Positions 33,486-42,123 of a DNA stretch of 61,348 bases are shown one piece after another. The stretch spans positions 1 through 61,348 of the forward strand of contig SVPZ01000012.1 of the NCBI GenBank assembly GCA_015065605.1, written 5' to 3'. The translations under genes were made by a program, and so were the position numbers. Numbering within the stretch: the first letter of the stretch is position 1; every line of letters starts with the position of its first letter. The stretch is from Oscillospiraceae bacterium. GTDB taxonomy: Bacteria; Bacillota; Clostridia; Oscillospirales; Acutalibacteraceae. The notes beneath the pieces are model-generated. The model had not been told where the DNA came from. It was given only the letters and a program-made list of their open reading frames with translations, and did no database searches.

Positions 33486-36400
33486 TTATTCGTAAATATA
33501 AAGTCCGTCGTCGTGATTCTGGTAAAGTCTGATATAGTCTATTTTATAATCAACCGTTCCGAAGTCTGCAACGTTTTCAACGCGGTTACTTGCGGGAACC
33601 CAACCGCTTTGCTGGTCGGTAAACAGCCAGTTATTAAGACATATATAATAGTAGTTATGGAAGCAATCCATTCCCTTATGTTCGGTACAATAATCACCCG
33701 TTTCATCGGTAACGTCTATTTTACAGTAAACCTTACCGTCAACCGAGAATGCCATATATTCTTCGGTCCATTCAAAACCGTAGGTGTGATACTGCGTGGC
33801 TTCATAGTTTGAATTGAAGGTATATGAGGTTTTATTATAGCCTTCAAGGAAATTAAGCTTTTTACCGCTGATAGAACAAGAGCCGCCTCCGTACCATTTA
33901 TGTAAAGCCAGATCGGCGCGGGTTTTATTTCCCATTACCTCGAAAATATCAATTTCGCCCGTATATTTGGTTTTGTTCCAATTTGATTTATCGGGCTGTA
34001 GCCAGAAGGAAGGCCATACGCAAGCCTGATAAGGCACCTTTGCGCGCATTTCAAGATAACCGTGCTTAAACGCCATACGTTCTTTTGTGGTTACGGATTT
34101 TGCGGTGGTATAGTTTCTGTTTCCGTCAGAGGTAATTCTAAGCACCAATTCGCCGGTTTTCGTGTCGATAAAATAGTTGTTGCTTGAGGTAGAGGTTGTA
34201 AGATTACTGTCGGTCGAACTCATTGTAACGTGATTTTGTGTAAAGTGTTTAACCTCTGATACGTTATTTACGTTAAATTCCTCAGTCCATATCAAACGGC
34301 GTCCGTTATTGGGATTTTGTGCGCCGTAAACCGTTCTGTTAACAGTGGGAGAATGAATGTAGAACTGCTCTCCATAGGCATCTTCAACAAGAAGATAACC
34401 CTTTACCTGAGCCTTTCTGTCGTCATTATTTATGGCGAAATTTTTGATATAGGTAGAAAAGGTCATTACGCCGTTACTGTATGCCCAACATTTATCAAAA
34501 TCACTTACCTTACTCTTTTTGGATAAACCTTTATTATTTGCAAAAACTCTGTCTTTTTCTCTCTCGCCGTAGTCAAGAGCGCCGCTGGTATAAACAAATC
34601 CGCGTTCAACAACGGTTAATATCTGACCATCCAAAATTATGTTTGTTCCGTTCGTGGTAGCATAGTCAAAGTAATAACGTATTGCCTGATGTCCTGCCGA
34701 CGAAGCCGCTGTATCTGTAAGCACTGAGGTACCTGCAGAAGAAATAACTTCGCCAAGGTCTTTTATTTGAAAATCGGTAAAATAAACTGTATTTTTACCC
34801 GCTACGTCCTGACCTAAATAAAGATAAAGCGAATTCTTGTCCTTTGTAAGAATATACTCCATACCGCATTCCTCAAGGTCTAAAACCTCGCCTCGTGGGT
34901 CTGCAGTAAAGTAATATGTAAGTGTCTTCCAGTAGCCTTCAGTTTGCTCTTCCTTAAACAAGGTTTTGGTCAACGTTAAATTAGGGCTATTAAAAACGTT
35001 TGCTTTATCCGCTGTACCAAAAGATAACTTAAGGTTGGTGTCAAGTTTATCTGCCTTGAAAGACATACTGATTTTATAGGTATGACCGTCCTTCACCTCA
35101 CCGATACGGAACACCTGCGCGTCCTCGGTCTTTTGTATGGAGGAGGAGTTATATTTAAGCGCGTAAACGTTTTTTGCGCCTTTTTTAACCGTTGTGCTTG
35201 AAAGAACGGTATTACTGCCGAAAATAGGTGCGGAAGGATTATCCTCTCTGCCGTTAGCCATATAATAATCTGCAGTATATAACTGAGCATCAAAGTTTGG
35301 GAAAACCGTAAAAGCGTTTTCTCTTCCGTCGGCAGTATCATACCAATTTCCGTCAACGTTATTGGTAGAATAAGGCATAACAGCTCCCGGAACGTCATCT
35401 ATTAAGGTGGCGCTAAAGCCTTCACCTTTATTATAGGTAGTAAAGGTAACCGCCTTATTACCGTCGTTGATTTTTATAATCTGAACCTCTTTGATGAGAA
35501 TGTGAGAATAACTTACTATTTTATATGGATAATAGGTCTTGCCGTCTGCCTTGCTGACGTAGGATTTAACACCGTTTTTATCGGCAGCCACACGTTCTAC
35601 AATATAACCTGACGAAAGGTTATGAACAGAAACAACCGGAACGTCGCCGTCGGCAAACTCTCCTACGTTTACGTAAAAGGTTTCTACTTCATATTCGCCG
35701 CTTACTTTTTTTGTAGAAAAATCCACGTTATTCGAAACAAATCGGTTATAGCCTCCGTTGCTAACGTTGTTTGCTCCCGAATTAAGATGGGTTGATTTTC
35801 TGCCGATACCGATAGCTATGCTCTGCGGACCTTCAGAAAGCTTTTTATAGGTAACGGCAATAGCATAGCGTGAATTTTCCTGCACACACGCCGCATTACC
35901 GTTTTTATCCCTTACTACGTAATTGGAATAAGCACCCCAACCGCCATTAATCTGTTTTCCGACTTCAGCGTTTGTTTCCATTGCGATATAATCGTTTGTT
36001 GAGTTAATCTGTACGTGAGATGAAGCAGTATTTGCTTTAGAGGGGTCCCATTTATATGCGTTACCCGCAGGTTTTTTACCAAGAACGACACCCTCGTCGG
36101 TAAAGCCTTTGTATGCCCAACCCGTTTCATCTAAACTAACACTTTTAAGTTCGCCGTTAAGCGAATATTCTATAGGCTTTAAGGTTGCCTGATTTTCTTT
36201 ACTTAAATCATAGGTAGCGTTATCGGCGGCATCGCCAAGAAGCGCGTAAACATTAATCGTTTCTCTCTCTTTAAACACGGGGTCAGAGGTTAACGGCTTT
36301 GTAAAGGCTTTATCGGTGTACCACTGGATGCAATATTTATTATCGGGAAGTTTTACTTTGCTTATATCAAAAATAGTACCGTCAGCGCCTATATAAGAAG

Positions 36401-37439
36401 ATTTTTCATCACCTATATTTACGTTTATTCTGCCCTTTGCAGTTTCCCAGATTTCAATAGATTCTATCTGCCATACGGTATAGTTATTCTTTTCTTTGCC
36501 GTTTTGGTCATATAAATCGTCATAGGTAGCGTTACCGAAAAGAGGAATATCGTGCTTTGCATAGGTAGAAACGTTGCCGCCGCCGAGATAAAAGGATAAA
36601 TAGTTATTTACATCAATGTATCTTCCGGTAGGAACGTAACTGCCGTCACTTAAAGTATAAATTTCGTTTTGGGCGCTATAGGTCATATTTTCCTCGTCGT
36701 AATCGAACTTATCAACGGGAAGCGAAAAGCTTTGTTCTCTTGAAAGGTAAGGAGAAGCGTTAACGTATTTATTGTGAGAGCAGCTTTTTTCAAAGCGTGA
36801 ATCTGTATTATGCAGACAGGCGCCGCCGTTATAATCGCCAAGCTTAGAGGTTTTGCCGTAGGTGCCGTCCTTTAACATATAATGCCAACCCATACCGCCC
36901 TGATTAGAAAGAGAGGCGCCGATAGCATAGGGATAGTTTGAATAATTATATACGCCGTCATTAATTTCAATTTGGTTAGCCCAAACGGGATTTTCCTGAC
37001 CTACGCAGATAAAACCGTGAACCCAGGAATTCGAAACGGGGTTAAACATATTGATTTTTACTTTATAATCATAACCGGGAGTAATTTCATAAGGCTGACC
37101 GTCTTTTGTAACGGGGGTGAAGTTTACCATATCTGAGTTTACAATCTGAAGGGTATCGTATTTTGCACCCGTTACGCTGTCAACAACCTGCTTATAACCA
37201 ACGCTTGCGCCGGCGGCATTTTTTGCGTTTACAGGGGTAAACTGCTTATTTTTATAGGTTGCCTTTGCGCCGACGGAATAATTATAAATATCATTCTCCG
37301 AAAAGGTGAATTTATAATATCCGCCGAGGGTAGTATCTTCATAGTTTGCTTCATTTTCGACGGCAACAACCGAAACGGGCACAGCCATATAAGAAAAGAG
37401 AAGGCATATTGAAATAATAAAACAAATAATTTTCTTCAT
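33486..37439 (-). CDS. Large secreted protein with C-terminal GH16 beta-glucanase domain
   Basis: A 1317-residue exported protein. Residues 1-27 are a signal peptide (FIISICLLFSYMAVPVSVVA). Residues 28 to about 425 form a large N-terminal module shared with the protein at 60141 (TTLGGYYKFTFSE..., SNQGGMGWHYMLKDGTYGKTS, QIESIEIWE). About 425-1045 holds further beta-rich modules resembling carbohydrate-binding domains. About 1046-1317 is a GH16 catalytic domain with GEIDIFEVMG (catalytic Glu about 1162 and 1167). GH16 enzymes cut beta-1,3 or mixed-linkage glucans. No sortase motif or S-layer anchor was seen. ATG 37439 has GGAG upstream. Confidence 0.9.
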   Translation of the reverse strand: MKKIICFIISICLLFSYMAVPVSVVAVENEANYEDTTLGGYYKFTFSENDIYNYSVGAKATYKNKQFTPVNAKNAAGASVGYKQVVDSVTGAKYDTLQIVNSDMVNFTPVTKDGQPYEITPGYDYKVKINMFNPVSNSWVHGFICVGQENPVWANQIEINDGVYNYSNYPYAIGASLSNQGGMGWHYMLKDGTYGKTSKLGDYNGGACLHNTDSRFEKSCSHNKYVNASPYLSREQSFSLPVDKFDYDEENMTYSAQNEIYTLSDGSYVPTGRYIDVNNYLSFYLGGGNVSTYAKHDIPLFGNATYDDLYDQNGKEKNNYTVWQIESIEIWETAKGRINVNIGDEKSSYIGADGTIFDISKVKLPDNKYCIQWYTDKAFTKPLTSDPVFKERETINVYALLGDAADNATYDLSKENQATLKPIEYSLNGELKSVSLDETGWAYKGFTDEGVVLGKKPAGNAYKWDPSKANTASSHVQINSTNDYIAMETNAEVGKQINGGWGAYSNYVVRDKNGNAACVQENSRYAIAVTYKKLSEGPQSIAIGIGRKSTHLNSGANNVSNGGYNRFVSNNVDFSTKKVSGEYEVETFYVNVGEFADGDVPVVSVHNLSSGYIVERVAADKNGVKSYVSKADGKTYYPYKIVSYSHILIKEVQIIKINDGNKAVTFTTYNKGEGFSATLIDDVPGAVMPYSTNNVDGNWYDTADGRENAFTVFPNFDAQLYTADYYMANGREDNPSAPIFGSNTVLSSTTVKKGAKNVYALKYNSSSIQKTEDAQVFRIGEVKDGHTYKISMSFKADKLDTNLKLSFGTADKANVFNSPNLTLTKTLFKEEQTEGYWKTLTYYFTADPRGEVLDLEECGMEYILTKDKNSLYLYLGQDVAGKNTVYFTDFQIKDLGEVISSAGTSVLTDTAASSAGHQAIRYYFDYATTNGTNIILDGQILTVVERGFVYTSGALDYGEREKDRVFANNKGLSKKSKVSDFDKCWAYSNGVMTFSTYIKNFAINNDDRKAQVKGYLLVEDAYGEQFYIHSPTVNRTVYGAQNPNNGRRLIWTEEFNVNNVSEVKHFTQNHVTMSSTDSNLTTSTSSNNYFIDTKTGELVLRITSDGNRNYTTAKSVTTKERMAFKHGYLEMRAKVPYQACVWPSFWLQPDKSNWNKTKYTGEIDIFEVMGNKTRADLALHKWYGGGSCSISGKKLNFLEGYNKTSYTFNSNYEATQYHTYGFEWTEEYMAFSVDGKVYCKIDVTDETGDYCTEHKGMDCFHNYYYICLNNWLFTDQQSGWVPASNRVENVADFGTVDYKIDYIRLYQNHDDGLYIYE

Positions 37440-37462
37440 AATTTTTCTCCGATATAAATTAA

Positions 37463-37671
37463 TTATAATGGTTATGATTAGTCGAAACATACTTGTTTCG
37501 ACACAAAATCTTTGATTTTGGAACAAATTTCTTTTGAAATTTGTTCATAACCATTGCAATGAGTGTTGTGCAAAATCAAACTTTATGATTTGATTTTGCC
37601 ATAGCCACTTGAAAGTGGCCTGTCGAAGCGCTTTTAGCGTTTCGACAAACTACAATCATTATAATAATCCT
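37463..37671. repeat. MITE-like element made of six hairpins
   Basis: Hairpins: 37481-37502 (9 bp, GTCGAAACA), 37504-37520 (7 bp, CAAAATC), 37521-37546 (11 bp, GAACAAATTTC), 37571-37598 (10 bp, CAAAATCAAA), 37604-37619 (GCCACTT) and 37622-37646 (11 bp, GTCGAAGCGCT). ATGGTTAT/ATAACCAT (37468-37475, 37547-37554) encloses the first three. The outer ends are imperfect inverted repeats (TTATAATG...GTCGAAAC on the left, the reverse on the right); the right end overlaps the stop codon of the neighbouring gene. Confidence 0.8.
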
Positions 37672-38915
37672 TTGCCGTAAACAAGAACGGCGGTATATCC
37701 GTTTGCAAGGTTTAAGGTTGACCAATAAACCGTTGTAAGAGTTGAATTAGCGCAGCTTTGAATCTGTTGCTGCAACTCATCATCGGTACTGTTTTTTACA
37801 AGCACGAAAGCCCAGTCGGGAGTTCTTTTATCGTAACCGTTGGTAACTGCAAGCCTTAAAGAGCTATCACTCAAATCCTGAATAACACTGTCGGGAGTCA
37901 TATAATAACTTTCACTGCAAACAGGAATAACGTCTTCATAGTCTTCGTCATAAACCCGCAGTTCATCACTGAATGCAAACGAAAGTCCGCCACCCATACT
38001 ACATTCCTTTTTGGGTATAAAATCTGAAGAAGAGGCGTCGGCGTTATACCATTTTCCATCTATTTTAAAAGCAGTCCAGGTATGTCCCACTTCACCTTCG
38101 GTTTCACCGCTGAACATTTTTTCCGCCGCCTCTATACCGGCCATTCTAAAAAGCAGAGAAAGGGCGTTTGCATAACCGTCGCATTGAGTTTTTCCGGTTA
38201 TTAAAGCATCGTATAAATAAGGGAAGACGCTTGTTTTGCCGTCGTCGTCCTCATAAACCTCATAGGTTACGTTTTTTGCAAGAATTTTATAAAGATGTTC
38301 GGCTTTTTCTATTTCGGAAAGGTTTTCGGGAAAAGATTTTATAACGTCCTCTACCGCCTTTACAGCCAACAACTTTTTATTTAACATATCGGCAGTAAAA
38401 TTATTAACGGTTATATAATATCCGTCAAAGGATGCATGTCCCGTATAAAAATCGGTAATCTCAACGGGGATAGAAGAGGTAAAGGTACCGCATTCAAAAC
38501 GCAAATTCTGTTCAACCAAAGGAGAATCCAAAGAAAGATATTCCGCTATCATTATCAATTCGTCAACACTTGAAACCAAAGCCGAATCAACAAGAATATT
38601 TTTAAGGCTGTTTTCAAATGCGTATTCTATTGCCAAATAAACCTGTTGGTGTTCGGGAGAGAGAGCATTATAGTAAATATCGCTTCGAAGGTGACCGTAC
38701 TGTGAAACGTAATCGTCAAAAAATGAGGCGCTTACGTATTCTTCCTTTTCTTCCTTTAAAATTTCACCGTTAGAAAAACCGAAATATGCTGAGTTTTCTA
38801 CTTCCTTAATTATTTTTCCGCTGTTTATTACGTTGGAAAAATCCTTCGCTACACTACAACCCGAAAGCAAAAAGCAAAGGGCAAGAACCAAAGCAATAAT
38901 TTTAATTTTCCTCAT
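37659..38915 (-). CDS. Lipoprotein with transglutaminase-like domain
   Basis: A 418-residue predicted lipoprotein: signal ALVLALCFLLSGC (lipobox LSGC, Cys about 20). Residues about 185-310 form a transglutaminase-like core: TQCDGYANALSLLFRMAG (catalytic Cys), GEVGHTWTAFKIDGKWYNADASSSD (His and Asp). Such domains act as cysteine proteases or cross-linkers at the cell surface. ATG 38915 is chosen because the promoter at 38947-38975 lies over the alternative upstream start. The stop codon falls inside the end of the hairpin element. Confidence 0.85.
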   Translation of the reverse strand: MRKIKIIALVLALCFLLSGCSVAKDFSNVINSGKIIKEVENSAYFGFSNGEILKEEKEEYVSASFFDDYVSQYGHLRSDIYYNALSPEHQQVYLAIEYAFENSLKNILVDSALVSSVDELIMIAEYLSLDSPLVEQNLRFECGTFTSSIPVEITDFYTGHASFDGYYITVNNFTADMLNKKLLAVKAVEDVIKSFPENLSEIEKAEHLYKILAKNVTYEVYEDDDGKTSVFPYLYDALITGKTQCDGYANALSLLFRMAGIEAAEKMFSGETEGEVGHTWTAFKIDGKWYNADASSSDFIPKKECSMGGGLSFAFSDELRVYDEDYEDVIPVCSESYYMTPDSVIQDLSDSSLRLAVTNGYDKRTPDWAFVLVKNSTDDELQQQIQSCANSTLTTVYWSTLNLANGYTAVLVYGKGLL

Positions 38916-38946
38916 ATAGTACCTACTTTCACATACTAATATGTAA

Positions 38947-38975
38947 ATTATAACATAAAAGTAAAGTTTTTTCAA
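38947..38975 (-). promoter_or_regulatory. Promoter of the transglutaminase-like lipoprotein gene
   Basis: Minus strand TTGAAA (38970-38975), 17-nt spacer, TATAAT (38947-38952), about 32 nt before ATG 38915. Confidence 0.8.
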
Positions 38976-39044
38976 TATGTAGGTATATTTGAGGGTTTAT
39001 GCATAAAAAGGCTGACTCACCGATTAAATGAGGCGCCTCTTTTC

Positions 39045-39073
39045 TTGTATTTGAAAATACATTATGTTAAAAT
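39045..39073 (+). promoter_or_regulatory. Possible promoter of the RAYT gene
   Basis: TTGTAT (39045-39050), 17-nt spacer, TAAAAT (39068-39073), 17 nt before ATG 39090. Confidence 0.55.
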
Positions 39074-39089
39074 ATATTTGGTGATAAAG

Positions 39090-39593
39090 ATGGATTTACC
39101 GAAAAGAAAACCCACAAGGTTAAAAGATTACAATTACAGTAGTTTTGGTTCATATTTCATAACTATTTGTACCCACAACCGAAAATGTATATTATGCGAT
39201 ATCGTAGGGGATGGCGTTTACGACATCCCGAAAATAAATTTAACGGAATGTGGTATGATATTGGAAAAATACATTGTTTTTATGAACACAAAATATGATA
39301 ATATTTCAATTGACAAATATGCAATTATGCCTAATCATATTCATTTAATAATTAAAATCGAAAATAAATTTCCTGACGGTATGTCGCAAGCGCCATACCC
39401 TACGACAAACGCAATTATTCCAAAATATATATCATTATTTAAACGATATTGCAATCGCGAAATTGGCAAAAATATTTTTCAACGTTCTTTTCACGACCAT
39501 ATAATACGCAATGAAAAGGATTATTTGAAAATTTGGAATTATATAGATACAAATCCTCAAAAATGGCGGGATGACTGTTTTTATACTGAATAG
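39090..39593 (+). CDS. REP-associated tyrosine transposase (RAYT, Y1_Tnp/HUH)
   Basis: A 167-residue single-strand DNA transposase relative of IS200/IS605 TnpA. The HUH-type metal motif is MPNHIHLII (about 86-94). The candidate catalytic Tyr lies in RNEKDYLKIWNYIDTNP near the C-terminus. ATG 39090 gives the family start (LPKRKPTRLKDYNYSSFGSYFITICTHNR). Two REP-like hairpins lie inside the gene, encoding VGDGVYDIP and the DGMSQAPYPT linker. No terminal inverted repeats or target duplications were seen, which fits a RAYT rather than a classical IS. Confidence 0.9.
   Translation: MDLPKRKPTRLKDYNYSSFGSYFITICTHNRKCILCDIVGDGVYDIPKINLTECGMILEKYIVFMNTKYDNISIDKYAIMPNHIHLIIKIENKFPDGMSQAPYPTTNAIIPKYISLFKRYCNREIGKNIFQRSFHDHIIRNEKDYLKIWNYIDTNPQKWRDDCFYTE
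39204..39230 (+). repeat. REP-like hairpin inside the RAYT gene, forward
   Basis: GTAG (39204-39207), then GGGATGGCGT / ACGACATCCC arms with a TT loop and one internal G-A mismatch, then G. Total 27 nt. It is in frame and encodes VGDGVYDIP. Confidence 0.9.
39377..39403 (-). repeat. REP-like hairpin inside the RAYT gene, reverse
   Basis: On the minus strand GTAG (39400-39403), then GGTATGGCG / CGACATACC arms around CTTG, then G. It is 27 nt with the same G-A mismatch. Both arms carry a matching T-A change relative to the forward copy, so the hairpin is conserved by compensation. Confidence 0.88.
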
Positions 39594-39620
39594 TGGTTGT
39601 AAGAGATTCGCATAAAACAA

Positions 39621-39648
39621 AAAAGACAAGCCTTTAGACTTGTCTTTT
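39621..39648 (-). terminator. tRNA-Arg terminator
   Basis: AAAAGACAAG/CTTGTCTTTT stem, followed by a T-run on the minus strand; starts at the CCA end of tRNA-Arg. Confidence 0.85.
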
Positions 39649-39724
39649 GGCGCGCTGTAAGAGATTCGAACTCCTGGCCTTTTGGTCCGTAGCCAAACGC
39701 TCTATCCAGCTGAGCTAACAGCGC
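39648..39724 (-). tRNA. tRNA-Arg (ACG)
   Basis: A 77-nt cloverleaf with encoded CCA. Acceptor GCGCTGT/ACAGCGC, anticodon stem TTTGG/CCAAA with loop CTACGGA, anticodon ACG (read as ICG); T-arm AGGAGTTCGAATCTCTT. A 13-nt piece of its T-arm side (TGTAAGAGATTCG) is repeated at 39598-39610 at the end of the RAYT gene region. Confidence 0.95.
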
Positions 39725-39811
39725 ATTTTTATTATTGCCAAAGTATAATACCACAAAGGAAACAAAAAATCAAGTGTTTTTTTATAAAACTTTAAAAAAC
39801 CGCAAGTTGCC

Positions 39812-40069
39812 TTACGGTTTTTTGCTCATTAAGTATTTTTCTCTTGTGGCTATTCCGCCGCGGATATGCCTTTCGTCTTTGTTTTTCTTTAATACCTTTG
39901 CAACCTGTTTATAAAGTTCGGGCTTATAGGCTTTCAGTCTGTCTGTCACGTCTTTATGTACGGTGGATTTACTTACCTTAAAAACGGCGGCGGTCTGTCT
40001 TACGGTGGCTCCCGTTTCAATTATATACCGTCCGAGCTCTGCCGCCCGTTCAAAAGAATAACTTTTCAT
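39812..40069 (-). CDS. spoIIID: Sporulation transcriptional regulator SpoIIID
   Basis: An 85-residue DNA-binding protein controlling mother-cell genes during sporulation. The family sequence is clear: ERAAELGRYIIETGATVRQTAAVF (HTH), KVSKSTVHKDVTDRL (recognition helix) and the basic tail HIRGGIATREKYL. Full length. Together with the SpoVB-like gene it indicates an endospore former. It lies just after the tRNA-Arg locus. The 290 nt from here to pckA hold the pckA promoter and an ATGGGG/CCCCAT hairpin (about 40265-40302). Confidence 0.96.
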   Translation of the reverse strand: MKSYSFERAAELGRYIIETGATVRQTAAVFKVSKSTVHKDVTDRLKAYKPELYKQVAKVLKKNKDERHIRGGIATREKYLMSKKP

Positions 40070-40224
40070 ATAATCAACTCCCCAAAGGACTTAGTTAACT
40101 ATATGTAAAACCCGATTACTTTATGACGGCTATAGGTTTTATATAAGATATTTACAAAACTGCGTCCGGTATTATTCTTTCTTTTCGTCCCTTTGCCGAT
40201 TTTATCCTTTTTATGTAAAATTTG

Positions 40225-40253
40225 TTGCTTTTTGAAAGGATTTGTGATACAAT
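40225..40253 (+). promoter_or_regulatory. Promoter of pckA
   Basis: TTGCTT (40225-40230), 17-nt spacer, TACAAT (40248-40253). The leader is about 100 nt and contains an ATGGGG/CCCCAT hairpin near 40265-40302. Confidence 0.65.
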
Positions 40254-40362
40254 GATTTCATAATATGGGGGAATATGGTTTTGCTGTTAATTTTTCCCCA
40301 TTGCCCTTTGGATTAAAAGAGCAATATTATGACAATACTACACTATGGAAAGAGGTATTTTT

Positions 40363-41967
40363 ATGAAAAACTTAGATTTAAGCAAGTATGGTATCTCGGG
40401 CGTAAAAGAAATCGTACACAATCCTTCTTTTGAAGAACTTTTTGCCGCTGAAACCGATCCTTCTCTCGAAGGCTTTGAAAAAGGTCAGGTAACCGAACTT
40501 GGCGCAGTAAACGTTATGACCGGTATCTACACAGGCCGTTCTCCTAAAGATAAGTTCATTGTTATGGACGAAAATTCCAAGAACACTGTTTGGTGGACTT
40601 CTGATGAATTCAAAAACGACAACCATCCCTGCAGCGAAGCTACCTGGGCTGCCTTAAAGGATATTGCCGTAAAGCAGCTTAGTGACAAGAAGCTTTACGT
40701 TGTTGACGTATTCTGCGGCGCAAATGCCGATTCCAGAATGTCTATCCGTTTCATTATGGAGGTTGCTTGGCAGGCTCATTTCGTTAAGAATATGTTTATC
40801 AATCCTTCTGCAGAAGAACTCGAAGTATTTGAACCCGATTTCGTTTGCTACAATGCTTCTAAAGCCAAGGTTGAAAACTTTAAGGAACTCGGTCTTAACA
40901 GCGAAACCGCTTCCGTATTCAACATTACTTCTCGTGAACAGGTTATTCTTAACACCTGGTACGGCGGTGAAATGAAGAAGGGTATGTTCTCTATGATGAA
41001 CTACTACTTACCGCTTAAAGGTATGGCTTCTATGCACTGCTCCGCTAACACCGATATGAACGGCGAAAACACCGCTCTCTTCTTCGGTCTTTCCGGTACC
41101 GGTAAAACCACCCTTTCCACCGATCCTAAGCGTCTTCTTATCGGCGACGACGAGCACGGCTGGGACGACAAGGGCGTTTTCAACTTTGAAGGCGGTTGCT
41201 ATGCTAAGGTAATTAACCTTGATAAAGAAAGCGAACCCGACATTTACGCTGCTATCCGCAGAAACGCTCTCCTTGAGAACGTAACCGTTGATGAAAACGG
41301 CGTTTGCGATTTTGCTGACGATTCCGTTACCGAAAACACCCGTGTATCTTACCCCATCGACCATATCGAAAAGATCGTTCGCCCCGTTTCTGCAGCACCC
41401 GATGCTAAGAACGTAATCTTCCTTTCTGCAGATGCTTTCGGCGTACTTCCTCCCGTTTCCGTTCTTACTCCCGAACAGGCACAGTACTACTTCCTCTCCG
41501 GCTTTACCTCTAAGCTTGCAGGTACCGAGCGTGGAATTACCGAGCCTACTCCTACCTTCTCTGCTTGCTTCGGTCAGGCTTTCTTAGAGCTTCACCCCAC
41601 CAAGTATGCTGAAGAACTTGTTAAGAAGATGGAAAAGAGCGGCGCTAAGGCTTATCTTGTAAACACAGGTTGGAACGGCACCGGCAAACGTATCTCCATT
41701 AAAGATACCCGCGGTATTATTGATGCTATCCTTGACGGTTCTATCCTTAAGGCTGACACCAAGACCATTCCTTACTTCAACCTTACCGTTCCTACTGCTC
41801 TCCCCGGTGTTGACAGCGGTATCCTCGACCCCAGAGATACCTATAAGGATGCAGCTGAGTGGGATACCAAGGCTAAGGACCTTGCAGGTCGTTTCGTTAA
41901 GAACTTTGATAAGTACACCGGCAACGATGCAGGTAAAGCACTTGTTAAAGCAGGTCCCGAACTCTAA
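40363..41967 (+). CDS. pckA: Phosphoenolpyruvate carboxykinase (ATP)
   Basis: Interconverts oxaloacetate + ATP and PEP + CO2 + ADP in gluconeogenesis, or in the reverse direction in anaerobes that fix CO2 onto PEP. The 534-residue product has [12 protein letters not shown] (about 57-68), the metal/substrate Lys-His region in [17 protein letters not shown]-loop [11 protein letters not shown] (about 243-253), [13 protein letters not shown] and a late [17 protein letters not shown] segment. Strong codon bias like the dehydrogenase suggests high expression. I start at ATG 40363, with AAAGAGG upstream. Confidence 0.97.
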   Translation: MKNLDLSKYGISGVKEIVHNPSFEELFAAETDPSLEGFEKGQVTELGAVNVMTGIYTGRSPKDKFIVMDENSKNTVWWTSDEFKNDNHPCSEATWAALKDIAVKQLSDKKLYVVDVFCGANADSRMSIRFIMEVAWQAHFVKNMFINPSAEELEVFEPDFVCYNASKAKVENFKELGLNSETASVFNITSREQVILNTWYGGEMKKGMFSMMNYYLPLKGMASMHCSANTDMNGENTALFFGLSGTGKTTLSTDPKRLLIGDDEHGWDDKGVFNFEGGCYAKVINLDKESEPDIYAAIRRNALLENVTVDENGVCDFADDSVTENTRVSYPIDHIEKIVRPVSAAPDAKNVIFLSADAFGVLPPVSVLTPEQAQYYFLSGFTSKLAGTERGITEPTPTFSACFGQAFLELHPTKYAEELVKKMEKSGAKAYLVNTGWNGTGKRISIKDTRGIIDAILDGSILKADTKTIPYFNLTVPTALPGVDSGILDPRDTYKDAAEWDTKAKDLAGRFVKNFDKYTGNDAGKALVKAGPEL

Positions 41968-41984
41968 TTTTAAACTAAAACATG

Positions 41985-42018
41985 CAGACGCTATGTATTG
42001 TCATAGCGTCTGTTTTTT
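41985..42018 (+). terminator. Terminator of pckA
   Basis: An 11-bp perfect stem CAGACGCTATG/CATAGCGTCTG with a TATTGT loop and TTTTTT. Confidence 0.92.
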
Positions 42019-42123
42019 ATTATATTCGGCTGTCAAATAGGGCAAAACCAATAACAGAATTTTGTTGAAAAATGGCGGAAAAGGTGATAAAATTAATTTA
42101 TAAAACTGAAAAAGAGGGGTAAA

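Noticed and set aside
39090-39593. Complete IS200/IS605 insertion sequence
   Set aside because: There is no tnpB, and the hairpins are inside the gene and dispersed elsewhere, as with RAYTs; IS ends were not found.
40100-40340. Riboswitch upstream of pckA
   Set aside because: Only a simple ATGGGG/CCCCAT hairpin and a promoter are seen; no known riboswitch core was recognised.
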